A DNA stretch of 64,000 nucleotides from Thaumasiovibrio occultus (lineage in GTDB: Bacteria; Pseudomonadota; Gammaproteobacteria; Enterobacterales; Vibrionaceae). A model generated the notes under the pieces. That model did no database searches and was not told the DNA's origin. It saw nothing but the letters and a program-made list of their open reading frames with translations. Position 1 is the stretch's first letter, and each line of letters opens with the position of its first letter. Shown in pieces: positions 1 through 8,036 of this stretch. The stretch covers positions 544,995 through 608,994 of the forward strand of contig AP023053.1 in the NCBI GenBank assembly GCA_019703815.1, given 5' to 3'. The translations under genes and the position numbers were made by a program.

Positions 1-592
1 GTCCCGGCAGCGGCTCAACCACTTGGTTGAGTTCTTCCGCGCGCACGATAGGCGAGGCGAGGGCTTGCGATAGGCCATACATCACTTGCTCAAGTTGCGC
101 GCCACTGGCCCCAGTTTGGCTTTGGGCGTCGCTCATGCCCTCAAACAGCAAACGCAGCTCCATGCCGTTCACCAATCCCGCTTCTTGCAAGCTGGCGAGG
201 CGGGCATAGTTGCGGCTCATGTCGGTCAGCACTTTGTTGTGCGTGGTCGAGGTGGCAATCAAATATTGCTCGGTTTCAATCCACTGTTGCTGCCCACCCA
301 CCAAAGCGGTGATTTGGGTGCGCATGTCTTGATAGGTGGCAAGGGTGCGGGTGGCATCACTGAGGGCCGCAATGGCAGAAAACCCACCCGCGACGGCCAA
401 TAGCTGGGTGCGCAAGCTGGCCATGCCACCGCTGAGCATGTCTGACTGTTGGTTTAGGGTGCCAAGCTGGCGGCTGGCTTCGCTGCTTTGGTTGCCCAGC
501 TTGTCGATAGCTCGATCACCTGCGCGCACATTGGTAACAAATTGCCCGGTGTCAGCATCGAATTTGAGTGCAAAGCGCAGGTTTTGATTCAT
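1..592 (-). CDS. Phage tail tape measure protein, N-terminal part (runs off window)
   Basis: About 197 codons are visible from an ATG at 592; the 3' end lies outside the window. The first residues (MNQNLRFALKFDAD) and the following helix-rich, Gln/Ala/Ser-rich stretch resemble the start of tape measure proteins of Mu-like and siphophage tails, which set tail length and pass through the tail tube. The position fits: immediately after the two tail assembly chaperone genes, with its start overlapping the stop of the second by 4 nt (ATGA). The family assignment rests on composition and gene order, as only the N-terminus can be read. Confidence 0.75.
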   Translation of the reverse strand, partial: MNQNLRFALKFDADTGQFVTNVRAGDRAIDKLGNQSSEASRQLGTLNQQSDMLSGGMASLRTQLLAVAGGFSAIAALSDATRTLATYQDMRTQITALVGGQQQWIETEQYLIATSTTHNKVLTDMSRNYARLASLQEAGLVNGMELRLLFEGMSDAQSQTGASGAQLEQVMYGLSQALASPIVRAEELNQVVEPLPG

Positions 593-909
593 GGTTTTCT
601 CTTGTTGATTTCGTTAGTCGCAGTGATCGCAATCTGTTTCAGGCGTCGGTAATCGTCGGGGGTGTAGGTGTTGCCACTGAGTTCGCGGTCAGCGGCGACC
701 GCTTTGATGTCCATGCCTAAACAAATGCCGTTGTTAAAGCGCAAAAACTGGGGCAGGGATAGCCACCATTCGATGGCGGTGGCGTTTTCTTCCCATAGCC
801 CGAACAGCTCCGGCTCGGCTGGTTGCTCGGGGGGCAATCCCCAATCTGCAAGCTCTTGCTGCCACTCGTCCTCATCGGTTTGGGTGGGGGCAGCAAGTAG
901 CGCAATCAC
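589..909 (-). CDS. Tail assembly chaperone, second component (DUF1799-like)
   Basis: A 106-residue acidic protein, Trp- and Glu-rich in its first half, resembling the DUF1799 phage family that sits where lambda gpT sits. Its frame is open upstream of the GTG start and joins the preceding gene through a -1 slippery heptamer at 921-927, so the main product may be a fusion with the 918-1247 protein, as in lambda G-GT. It overlaps the tape measure start by 4 nt. The role (holding tape measure protein during tail assembly) is inferred from position and the frameshift arrangement. Confidence 0.7.
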   Translation of the reverse strand: MIALLAAPTQTDEDEWQQELADWGLPPEQPAEPELFGLWEENATAIEWWLSLPQFLRFNNGICLGMDIKAVAADRELSGNTYTPDDYRRLKQIAITATNEINKRKP

Positions 910-917
910 TGCGTCAG

Positions 918-1247
918 TTAGTTTTTTGTGGCGGCCTTGCCTTGGGCCGCATCGAGGTATGCGGTCAGGGCGGCAGCGGTAAACGAGGGGTGGCGACTGG
1001 CGGCGGTGACGGTATCGGCATTGAACGGCAGCGGCTCGCCATGTTCATCGGCAACCCCCGACCAACCTTTGATGGCCTTCTTAAAAAACGCTTCATCGCC
1101 GCGCTTTGAGTAGCGGGCAAATTCATCGGTCGGCAAAATCTCAATGTCGAGGGTGATGTTATGGGTTTCGGTGTCGCCGTTGTCGGCGGCGAGTTTGATG
1201 GTCGCGGGCCAGTTTTTAACGACGCGGTTTGTGACAAGTTTGAACAT
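918..1247 (-). CDS. Tail assembly chaperone, first component
   Basis: A 109-residue protein beginning MFKLVTNRVV, between tail tube and tape measure, with the composition of short tail assembly chaperones of Mu-like siphophages. Its last codons form a perfect -1 slippery heptamer followed by the stop, so a minority of ribosomes should make a longer fusion with the downstream DUF1799-like protein. The upstream spacer (1248-1314) contains a GTTTAAAC motif that recurs at 14.9 kb and 9.6 kb in this prophage. Confidence 0.7.
   Translation of the reverse strand: MFKLVTNRVVKNWPATIKLAADNGDTETHNITLDIEILPTDEFARYSKRGDEAFFKKAIKGWSGVADEHGEPLPFNADTVTAASRHPSFTAAALTAYLDAAQGKAATKN
921..927 (-). promoter_or_regulatory. 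Programmed -1 ribosomal frameshift site (A_AAA_AAC)
   Basis: On the minus strand the last codons of the first chaperone gene read ACA AAA AAC TAA. The heptamer A AAA AAC is in the correct X XXY YYZ phase and the zero-frame stop follows at once. Slipping back one base enters the frame of the 589-909 gene and reads LTDAVIALLAAP. This is the layout of the conserved tail-assembly frameshift of dsDNA tailed phages. Confidence 0.75.
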
Positions 1248-1314
1248 ATAAGCTCCTAATTAAACAAGGTTTGAACGGTTTTAAATGGAAAAGTAAACGG
1301 CGTTTAAACACCGT

Positions 1315-2253
1315 TTAGGCGTTGTAAATCTCATCCGACTGGCCAATCAGGCGCAGGGGGATGGAATAGGTTTGCGTGCCGTCTTGGTCGCCATAGCTTG
1401 GGCGGCCAAACTGCACCCGTGTTGAGCGCCAGCCCACTTGGTTGCCCAGTGGCCCATTGGCAAAGTCGAGCATGGTTTCTGCGCCGGAACGCGCCAAGGC
1501 GAACGGGTCAAAGACTGACAGCGGCGGCGCTTCCATCACGAGGGTGGCTGTGGGGGCAAGGTCAGTGATCGCCACTTCTTCATGGCCGACATACTCTTGA
1601 TGCACCACGCTGTTGGCTTGGTCGATTTCGAGCGAGATCATTTTGTGTGGCGCACCGTCGATGGTGAAGGCGCTGTTTTCCACGCCCACCTTTAATGGGG
1701 TGAGGTATTGGTCGAAACTTGGCACGGGCACGGCGGCTGATTCCGGGATGGTGTGCAAGCCGACAAATTTAAATTTCAACTGCGGAAAGCCTTTTGCTTG
1801 CAGTGACAGCGACACCGAACCGCGCGCCCCGGTGATTTTGTGCAAGGTGCCCGATTGGTTGTAATACAGGGTTAAGCTGCCGTTTTCATCTTGGTTGATG
1901 GTGTAGGCGGTTTCGTCTTTCTCTGCGGTGTGCGTTGTGGTGGCGGTGCGCAAACAGGCTTTCAGGATTGAGGCCCATGGTGCTGGCTCGCCCGGCTTGC
2001 CCAGTGGGGGAATTTTACCGGGGGCAAAATCGACACCAAACTCAACCTCGACAAAACACTCGGTCATGATCTCGGGGGAGTTGCCCAGCTCGCCTGTTTC
2101 GTATTCCAAGGTTTGCGACTCACCAGCTTGTGGCACGATGGCAAACTCGCGGCCCAACACAAAGGTGGCATCGGCAGGGGTGGCGATAGGGTCAACGCCG
2201 TAGGCGGTTTCTAACGCGAACATCAAAATTTTTTGTTTGGCTTTACGGCTCAT
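1315..2253 (-). CDS. Phage major tail tube protein
   Basis: A 312-residue protein starting MSRKAKQKILMFALETAYG, the typical opening of the Phage_tube_2 type tail tube family (basic start, then a 'yGvDPtPt'-like stretch, here YGVDPIATPADA). The rest is beta-rich and lacks membrane segments, as expected for the subunit stacked to form the inner tail tube. It lies between the tail terminator and tail chaperone genes, the usual order in B3/D3112-type transposable siphophages. No sheath gene is seen, which suggests a non-contractile tail. Confidence 0.78.
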   Translation of the reverse strand: MSRKAKQKILMFALETAYGVDPIATPADATFVLGREFAIVPQAGESQTLEYETGELGNSPEIMTECFVEVEFGVDFAPGKIPPLGKPGEPAPWASILKACLRTATTTHTAEKDETAYTINQDENGSLTLYYNQSGTLHKITGARGSVSLSLQAKGFPQLKFKFVGLHTIPESAAVPVPSFDQYLTPLKVGVENSAFTIDGAPHKMISLEIDQANSVVHQEYVGHEEVAITDLAPTATLVMEAPPLSVFDPFALARSGAETMLDFANGPLGNQVGWRSTRVQFGRPSYGDQDGTQTYSIPLRLIGQSDEIYNA

Positions 2254-2287
2254 TGTGAACAGTCCTTTTAGTTAATGGCTGGCGAAT

Positions 2288-2710
2288 TTAGGGCGCTAAT
2301 TGGTCGGCGGTGTACTCCGTCGAAAAGTGGTCAATCCAACTGGCTTGGCCCTTGCCCACGCCAAGCAGCTTGCCCCGGCCCAACCAATACGGCTCATGCC
2401 CAGCCATGGGCGACCAGCCGAAAAGCTGCTTGCGCAAGGTGCGGCGCAGGGGTTCAAAGTCCAACGGCTGGCCATTGTGGTTGCCATCGACAATCACCAC
2501 GGCCACGGTGGCCTCAACACTTTGCAAATAGGCTCCGGTGCCCCGCACATCGGGTTTTGGGGTATCGACCACCAAAAACACAAACAAGGCGGGGGTGCGA
2601 ACGCCCGAGCGCTTGAGGTCAAACTCGGATAAATCCGCAAGGGGCTGCACATCGCGCCATAACGGATCGGTTTTTAGGTGCGCGATAGTGTTGGTGATCA
2701 TGTCTGCCAT
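2288..2710 (-). CDS. Tail terminator-like protein
   Basis: A 140-residue protein with the pattern of phage tail terminator or head-tail joining proteins: an N-terminal helix that opens MADMITNTIAHL and an alternating beta core (FVFLVVD, VEATVAVVIVDG). Its start overlaps the end of the 2710-3132 gene by one base, so the two are translationally coupled. The function is inferred from size, pattern and position before the tail tube gene. Confidence 0.55.
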   Translation of the reverse strand: MADMITNTIAHLKTDPLWRDVQPLADLSEFDLKRSGVRTPALFVFLVVDTPKPDVRGTGAYLQSVEATVAVVIVDGNHNGQPLDFEPLRRTLRKQLFGWSPMAGHEPYWLGRGKLLGVGKGQASWIDHFSTEYTADQLAP

Positions 2711-3132
2711 TAGATAAAGCCCTTGCTGTTGTCGCGCCCAAACACCGTGCCCGCCGACATCACCACTGACTCGTTATTGCTCAGTGTGGGGGCTTGGTTG
2801 TCATCAAGGCCCAATTGCACCGCGCCTTTGCCGACTTCCTTTAAATAGGCGATGGCATCGCGATAGCGTTTGGCGGCTTGGTGGTGCTCGTCGAGGTTGT
2901 CGTCAAACAGGTAATAACGGGCCATGTCGCTGGCCATGCGTACCAAAATGCGCGGCACCGATGCCAAGGGCAGGGAATAGCGCCCGCCGAGATAGCCATC
3001 AATCGTGGCGCACGCATCATCAATGGCTTGCGTGACCTTGGGCATGTCAATGGCGTGGTATTGGCTATCGGTTAAGCGGATCAATTCATCTTCCCCAAAC
3101 CGACTGATTAAATCGTGTGCCGTGCAATACAT
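2710..3132 (-). CDS. Mu gp36-like protein (DUF1320)
   Basis: A 140-residue protein starting MYCTAHDLISRFGEDELIRL, characteristic of the DUF1320 / Mu gp36 family, thought to be a head-tail connector or completion protein. I chose the ATG at 3132 because AGGAG precedes it at good spacing; a longer frame to 3177 has no such site and would overlap the neighbouring gene. It lies in the conserved order capsid T, gp35, gp36, tail genes. Confidence 0.75.
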   Translation of the reverse strand: MYCTAHDLISRFGEDELIRLTDSQYHAIDMPKVTQAIDDACATIDGYLGGRYSLPLASVPRILVRMASDMARYYLFDDNLDEHHQAAKRYRDAIAYLKEVGKGAVQLGLDDNQAPTLSNNESVVMSAGTVFGRDNSKGFI

Positions 3133-3137
3133 GGTGA

Positions 3138-3539
3138 TTACTCCTGCGCGCCGTCGGCTTGATACGCTTGCCACCACTCATCACGCTGCTTTGCGCTGAC
3201 GGGTTGCTGCATCAAGGTTTCCAATGCGTTCACTTGGGGCTTGCCGCCCGAGGTGAAATGGTCGGGGTTGTCTTGGCTAAGTTGAGCCACGGCAAGCTCA
3301 AACGTTAAAGGCTCACCCAGCTCACCTGAAACCAGCGATTTCGGCGGCGTAGTTGGCGCACTTGCTTGGGCATCGGGACGGTTAACAGTAAGGCGCGGAT
3401 CAGCGGATAGCTGCGCCAATTGGGTGTCGGTGACTGCAGTAGCTTCAATGTGGTTCTCACCGCGCTCAAAAGCCATGCCAGCGCGGCGATAACCAGACGC
3501 GGCAGCGCAGATAACAAGGATTTTGGCCTCATTCGACAT
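3138..3539 (-). CDS. Mu-like prophage gp35 family protein
   Basis: A 133-residue protein. Its N-terminal half (AKILVICAAASGYRRAG, then a 'T-T-QLAQLSADPRL' motif) matches the gp35 (HI1506) domain of Mu-like phages; the rest is low-complexity with a basic C-terminus. Family members lie directly downstream of the major capsid gene, as here. The exact role is not established; a head or connector function is assumed from position. Confidence 0.65.
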   Translation of the reverse strand: MSNEAKILVICAAASGYRRAGMAFERGENHIEATAVTDTQLAQLSADPRLTVNRPDAQASAPTTPPKSLVSGELGEPLTFELAVAQLSQDNPDHFTSGGKPQVNALETLMQQPVSAKQRDEWWQAYQADGAQE

Positions 3540-3572
3540 AACATAAATTCTCCACGTTTAAAGGCTAAGACA

Positions 3573-3600
3573 ATGAGCACAGACCAATGCCTGTGCTCAT
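3573..3600 (-). terminator. Hairpin downstream of the capsid gene
   Basis: A perfect 10-bp inverted repeat (ATGAGCACAG / CTGTGCTCAT) with an 8-base loop lies in the 71-base gap between the major capsid stop and the gp35-like start. There is no U-tract, so it may be a processing or mRNA-stability hairpin rather than a full terminator; either would fit high capsid expression. Confidence 0.45.
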
Positions 3601-3610
3601 GGGTGGGGTG

Positions 3611-4510
3611 TTACGGCAACCAAGGCACCACAAGCAATTCAACGGCTTTGTAGTTGGTGTTGCTCTCGCCTTGGGCTTTGTTTTCCGCATCGACCACTTT
3701 TTTCGCGGCGGCGCGGTTCGATGGGCCAACCACAAGCAGATTTGGCATGATGCCCAGCGGGCGGCCTTCGTCTGACTTAATGCTCATCATGGCCTTAATC
3801 GCCGCATCAAAGTTGGCATCGTTGAGCGCTGCTTTCGAGGCAAACGCTTGCTGCCAAAAACCAAAGCCCCAGTTCCCGCGTCCATCGCAGCCGTAGATGT
3901 ATTCATCTGCCATAAAGACGCGATCTGAACTGCCACCATCGGTTTTAGATTCGATGCTGTAGTCGCGGCGACGTTGGAAGATAAACGGCTTGAGGGGGCG
4001 ACGAGTATCAAGCACAAACCACGCATCGCCGCTACCTGCTTGCATGTTGGCAACCGATACGTCTTTACCTGTCTCTGGGTCTTTCACTGGGTGGTCAGTG
4101 TCAAAGAAGTTTTGACCGTCGTAGCACAACGTCGCAAAGCCCGATGCCATCAGCGCAAACAGCATTTCATCTGGGTGCGATTCGGCGGCGTACCCCATTT
4201 CTTCCATTAGCGGCATGTAAACGCCGTATTGATCATCTTCGATAGAATCACGCGGAATGCCGACGGTGCTTTCGTACTTCTTGTTTTTCAGCGAGTAGTC
4301 ATGCAGCGCCATCTTTTGCACTTGGCGCTCGCCAAGCCACTCTTTCAAACGTGGGAATTGGCCGAGCCACGCATAGGTTTCGGTGCCTGTGGTTGAGGGC
4401 ACTAAGGTCGCTAGTTGCGGCCAAAGCGGGGTATAGCTGCCGCGACCGTTGTTAAACGCCGTTTTAACGGCGGTATAAATGGCGCGTAAACCGTTTGCAG
4501 AAATTTCCAT
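3611..4510 (-). CDS. Mu-like major capsid protein (gpT)
   Basis: A 299-residue protein recognisable as the Mu gpT-type major head subunit: it starts MEISANGLRAIYTAVKTAFN and continues with the family's 'YAWLGQFPRLKEWLGER' and 'FFDTDHPV' stretches. It forms the icosahedral shell. The ATG at 4510 follows a GGGAG ribosome site. It sits directly downstream of the decoration protein and protease genes. Length is normal for the family and no damage is seen. Confidence 0.9.
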   Translation of the reverse strand: MEISANGLRAIYTAVKTAFNNGRGSYTPLWPQLATLVPSTTGTETYAWLGQFPRLKEWLGERQVQKMALHDYSLKNKKYESTVGIPRDSIEDDQYGVYMPLMEEMGYAAESHPDEMLFALMASGFATLCYDGQNFFDTDHPVKDPETGKDVSVANMQAGSGDAWFVLDTRRPLKPFIFQRRRDYSIESKTDGGSSDRVFMADEYIYGCDGRGNWGFGFWQQAFASKAALNDANFDAAIKAMMSIKSDEGRPLGIMPNLLVVGPSNRAAAKKVVDAENKAQGESNTNYKAVELLVVPWLP

Positions 4511-4513
4511 GGG

Positions 4514-4894
4514 TTAGACTCCCGTTTTCGTCCACACGCCGTCGTCATCCACTTGAGTGATAACGCCTGCAGGGGTGCGGGTATTGGTGGCTGAGTCGGC
4601 AGATAGCGTACTTGCCGACGCGAAATAGGCCGTTGCGCCAATGTGCGCGGCAGTGACATCGCCCGCGTTGGCAAACTTGATCTCGGTGGTATCCACTTCG
4701 ATGCGCTCGACGCCATCGGCTTGGCCTGTGGCATCTGCGCCAAGGGTGGCGACACCGACAAAGGTATCGGCTGGGGTTGCTGCGGCATGGGCCACGGCAA
4801 GGCCCGCTGCAAGAAAGACGGCGGCGTTAGGTACGATCACCGCATTGCCTTTCATGCCATAGGCACGTTTAGTGCCCACACGTTTGGCTTGCAT
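4514..4894 (-). CDS. Capsid decoration/cement-like protein
   Basis: A 126-residue Ala/Thr/Val-rich protein with repeated short beta motifs (FVGVATLGADATGQA, GATAYFASA), resembling DUF2190-type capsid cement proteins of Mu-like phages. It lies 3 bases from the capsid gene stop region and 2 bases from the protease gene, inside the head operon. The role is inferred from position and composition. Confidence 0.6.
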   Translation of the reverse strand: MQAKRVGTKRAYGMKGNAVIVPNAAVFLAAGLAVAHAAATPADTFVGVATLGADATGQADGVERIEVDTTEIKFANAGDVTAAHIGATAYFASASTLSADSATNTRTPAGVITQVDDDGVWTKTGV

Positions 4895-4896
4895 GG

Positions 4897-5985
4897 TTAG
4901 TCCTTATTTTTTAGGAAAGTCTCTTTGTCCAATCCGCAAGCACTGAGCACCGCCAAATCTTCATCAGAAAGATCGCCAGTGACGTTGACTTGCATCTCGG
5001 TTGTGGTGGTTTGCTGGCTGGATAGCGCGGCCAGTTTCGGGCGCTTGTCCAGCATCGCGGAAAGCTCGGCCATGCCGTGACGTTGACCAAAGTAGGTTAA
5101 GTGCGCCACTTCCGCCTCAACAATGCGGCCATCGGCTTTGGCGGCGTTGATGATGCTATCGACGGCACCAATTTGTTGTTGCGCGCTAAGCTCGGCCACG
5201 CGCTCGGTCACGCCGTTATAGGCGGCGCTGAGTGCGGCGACTTCTTCCTCAAGCTCGCCGGATTTCTCCGCAGCTTGTTTTAGCTCGTCCACTTTGGCGA
5301 GTGCCGCCTTTGATTGTTCTTCGGTGGCTTCGCCGTTTTCGCCGATTTCAATGCCAAGGCTTGAAAGTAGCTGTTTCAATAGTTCATTCACGAAAGCATC
5401 CTCCGCTTGTCCGTATAAATTGATGGTGCTGTTTGGGGTGTGAAAGCTGATGTTCATATCTGCGGCCAGCAACGCGAGCGGTTCCATGCCCAGCACGGCG
5501 GGGTCATTGGTCAGTGCGGCCATGCGCAAATAAAGCGGGCGGCCTTGCTCGTCGTAGGGGAAAACGGCAGATAAGAAACCGTATTCGCGGTTTTCAATGA
5601 GTGACTGCGCGGTGCTTGTCCACGCGGGTTTGATAAAAATGCCTTTACCTTCGCGCCATTCAATATCGCTGCTGGATAGCCAAGCGGCTGCCGGAACGGG
5701 GCCAGTGAGTTCGCGCGCTTTGAGGGCTTGGTGGTCGTAATCAATCAGCACTTTGGGGGCCATGGCTTTGGTGGCGGCAATGAATTGCGCCGCAATGGTG
5801 GCATCTAGGTGCCACTGGCCATCAACGGTGTCGCTGGGGCGACCGTCGCGAGCGTTAAAGCTCCCTGCGGGGAGTAGCTGCACCCAACCGTCGGCCTCTG
5901 GGACGATTTCGGCACTGAGCATGGCCCACGTTTGGGGCAGCTCGGCAGAGAGGGCAGCAATTCGAGGCGGATTAAATAAAGTCAT
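4897..5985 (-). CDS. Mu-like prophage protease/scaffold protein I
   Basis: A 362-residue protein of the Mu gpI family. The N-terminal half is the prohead protease (IQLLPAG-like opening, 'VLIDYDHQA', 'GKGIFIKPAWT', 'YGFLSAVFPYDEQGR', 'ALTNDPA'). The C-terminal half is Glu/Ala-rich coiled coil, the scaffold portion. In Mu the scaffold is also made from an internal start; an in-frame ATG at about 5457 (MNISFHTP) could serve here. The sequence just upstream of the start is not phage-like and has no good ribosome site: foreign DNA (6.0-9.6 kb) replaces the expected upstream gpG junction. Confidence 0.88.
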   Translation of the reverse strand: MTLFNPPRIAALSAELPQTWAMLSAEIVPEADGWVQLLPAGSFNARDGRPSDTVDGQWHLDATIAAQFIAATKAMAPKVLIDYDHQALKARELTGPVPAAAWLSSSDIEWREGKGIFIKPAWTSTAQSLIENREYGFLSAVFPYDEQGRPLYLRMAALTNDPAVLGMEPLALLAADMNISFHTPNSTINLYGQAEDAFVNELLKQLLSSLGIEIGENGEATEEQSKAALAKVDELKQAAEKSGELEEEVAALSAAYNGVTERVAELSAQQQIGAVDSIINAAKADGRIVEAEVAHLTYFGQRHGMAELSAMLDKRPKLAALSSQQTTTTEMQVNVTGDLSDEDLAVLSACGLDKETFLKNKD

Positions 5986-5987
5986 AG

Positions 5988-6740
5988 CGCCATGATGGCG
6001 CTATGTGGTTAGGGGGTGGATTGGAAGGGATTCGGGATTGGGTTACTTATCCAATATGGCTGAGTTTAGAGGCGGTATATAAAAGGAGGTTTTGCTCCTC
6101 TAAAACCTTGTAAGTCAACATCTGGATTAGTCAGGACGCAATCTGTCATTTTTTCAAGTCAAGGTGTAATCAGTTCTGACAGATTACTCTACCTTATTTA
6201 TGCCCCCAAACGAGTTAACTCATTGCCTGTGACGCCGTCAAACACAGACTTTCTTCCCTACAAATACTCATCCCAATCTCGTGCGCTTTTTGATATTTCA
6301 ATATGAATATATATCTTTTAAACCTGTTATTAAACGTTATATGGGTTAGAACACCGGGCTGGAAAACGCGCACGCATATTTCTTATCGAACCCCATTTAT
6401 AATGGGACTTTCAGGCTCATGATCACCATCCTCTGAGAGCTGTTCATTTACACAGTCATATTGAAGTTTGGCCGATATCAAGGAAGAGTGCGGGATTTTT
6501 ATGCGCGTTTATATCTGAGCATACTTACATTTTTCACAACATAAGAGTTAGTTACGTTTCTGCGGATTGAGATAGTAGGTTTGAAAACGCGCATGCGCAC
6601 TTTTCTGGGTGGTGTATTTGAGGTTATGGTGATAACTTTGTTGTAATACAATTAGTTAACGATGCGCGATTTTACTGGTCTAATGAGGTAAGCGCGCATG
6701 CACACTAATAAGCTGTTAAAACTCTAAGGATATATCGCGC
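5988..6740. other. Non-coding AT-rich junction between prophage and cassette region
   Basis: About 750 bases without a convincing gene. It starts with a short palindrome (TAGCGCC/GGCGCTA) next to the protease gene. A 9-bp inverted repeat, AATCTGTCA (6140-6148) with TGACAGATT (6177-6185), lies in the middle. The last 380 bases carry repeated CGCGCAT motifs. I found no integrase, attI site or phage gene here. Confidence 0.5.
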
Positions 6741-6743
6741 ATG
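6367..6743. repeat. Cluster of CGCGCAT/ATGCGCG motifs
   Basis: The heptamer CGCGCAT, or its one-mismatch form CGCGCAC, occurs at 6367, 6588, 6693 and 6737; the last contains the start codon of the 6741 gene. Its reverse complement ATGCGCG occurs at 6502 and 6662. Six copies in under 400 AT-rich bases is unusual and could be operator sites for a regulator of the 6741 gene. No known regulator is assigned. Confidence 0.4.
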
Positions 6744-7034
6744 AAGACGCTAGCACAACTATCTTTCGAATATCTATGGCTCATCTTGTTTGAGGGAGAG
6801 GATGTAATCGATCCAGATTACTCAGTCAGAATACAAGAAACCTTGCCAGAATATTTTGCATCGATGACTGAAGACGAAAAGAGTGCTTTATCTGCCGCGG
6901 CAAAGGAAGCACAAAACAACCTGTTATCGGAGCCCGATGGGCACGGATACACTCCTCATTCACTAGTAACCGAAGAGCAAAAAGTTTTTATGGAGGCTCT
7001 TTCTACGGGAGAGCTATTCGAGCAGTGGGCGTAG
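6741..7034 (+). CDS. Small acidic hypothetical protein (cassette gene)
   Basis: A 97-residue acidic protein that I do not recognise. It starts at an ATG preceded by AAGGA at about 10 bases and has no membrane segment. It ends 4 bases before an attC-like site (7039-7138), so it has the layout of an integron gene cassette, with the ORF filling the cassette and attC at its 3' end. The upstream CGCGCAT motif cluster overlaps its start codon. Confidence 0.6.
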   Translation: MKTLAQLSFEYLWLILFEGEDVIDPDYSVRIQETLPEYFASMTEDEKSALSAAAKEAQNNLLSEPDGHGYTPHSLVTEEQKVFMEALSTGELFEQWA

Positions 7035-7038
7035 CAAG

Positions 7039-7138
7039 TTTTAACAAGTTGCTGCAACGGACACGTCAAACTGTCACTTTTTTGCCAAAACCCGCAAAAA
7101 AGCGCCAGTTCAACTCACCGCTGAGCAAGGCGTTATGT
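7039..7138 (+). repeat. attC-like integron recombination site
   Basis: Starts TTTTAACAAG with TTGCTGCAACGG and ends CCGCTGAGCAAGGCGTTATGT. The outer arms are imperfectly complementary (TTGCTGCAACGG against TTGCTCAGCGG), with unpaired bases as in attC sites. The centre folds into a long hairpin (AACTG..CTTTTTTGC with GCAAAAAAG..CAGTT). The GTTATGT end matches the R' core site. It separates the 6741 gene from the next ORF. Confidence 0.7.
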
Positions 7139-7175
7139 TCCATGCAGACATAGTCGACTTCGGATATAAGTAGGT

Positions 7176-7981
7176 ATGATTGAAAATTTTTTGATAAACA
7201 GTAAGCGAGAAGCTTCTTTCCTTATGCAAGGGCTTAAATTTGAATCAATTTCAGAGTTTGATCTTTTTTCGTTTGAAGTGCTAAGTAAATATGTCCGTGG
7301 AAAAGAGAAAATTGAAGATATAGTGAGTTCTAAATCATTTGCTTTTGAGGTTATGTTTATTAAGTGGGCAAATGGAACGGTATTTATCGACTTCATGGAT
7401 TTTTTCTTTGCAAATTTACGAGTTGCGCTTGAACATCACGAAGAAGAGGTATTAAAGCTCTATATAAGCTGCGATTTAGGCATCCATGAAGCACTTGTTA
7501 GCTATCAAGACTCCGCAGCAATGAGTAGTAGTGCTGCAACTAATGTTGACAATAAAAGGACAAAGGTCAAAGCTGGTTTTAACTTACTTGGAGATATGAT
7601 TGAAAGTAGTTTATATCCACAGTTGAAACTGATTTACGGTGTTCTAACTCTTAGTAAAGGATCGTCTCTATATGGTAATAAGACAAACTTATCAAGTGGT
7701 AAGATTGTTTCAGATCTCATTGAATCATCCGAGGTTGTTAGGTCTGTCTTGAGTTCGTTGTTATTAGATATTCCTTTTAAACCAATGGCGAAATATTAGT
7801 AATCATACATCTTACAGATACATCAAATCCTCAGATTTAATTTCATGTGAGTATGGGAACAATAATAGTTACTCTGTTTCTTTCAAGTATGATGAGTTTG
7901 CGGAACTACTCAAATCTGTAGATTGTATTCAAATTCTTCTAAAAGCCTGTGTTGAGTTATCAAGCTTTGAACTTTGTGTGT
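7176..7981 (+). pseudogene. HEPN-like cassette gene broken by a frameshift
   Basis: The first frame codes for 207 residues (to 7799), then stops. The next frame is open from 7768 to a stop at 7979-7981 and reads RNISNHTSYRYIKSS, which contains the RNxxxH motif of HEPN ribonucleases. Removing one G in the run at 7787-7788 would give a single protein of about 268 residues with KPMRNISNH across the join. The gene is AT-rich and unlike the prophage. It lies in a cassette bounded by two attC-like sites (7.13-8.44 kb). It could be a decayed defence or toxin gene, or a sequencing error may have split an intact one. Confidence 0.6.
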
Positions 7982-8036
7982 AAAGAAGCACACTGACAAT
8001 AATGATGAGCGCTATGAATTAACCAAGGAATCGGTT

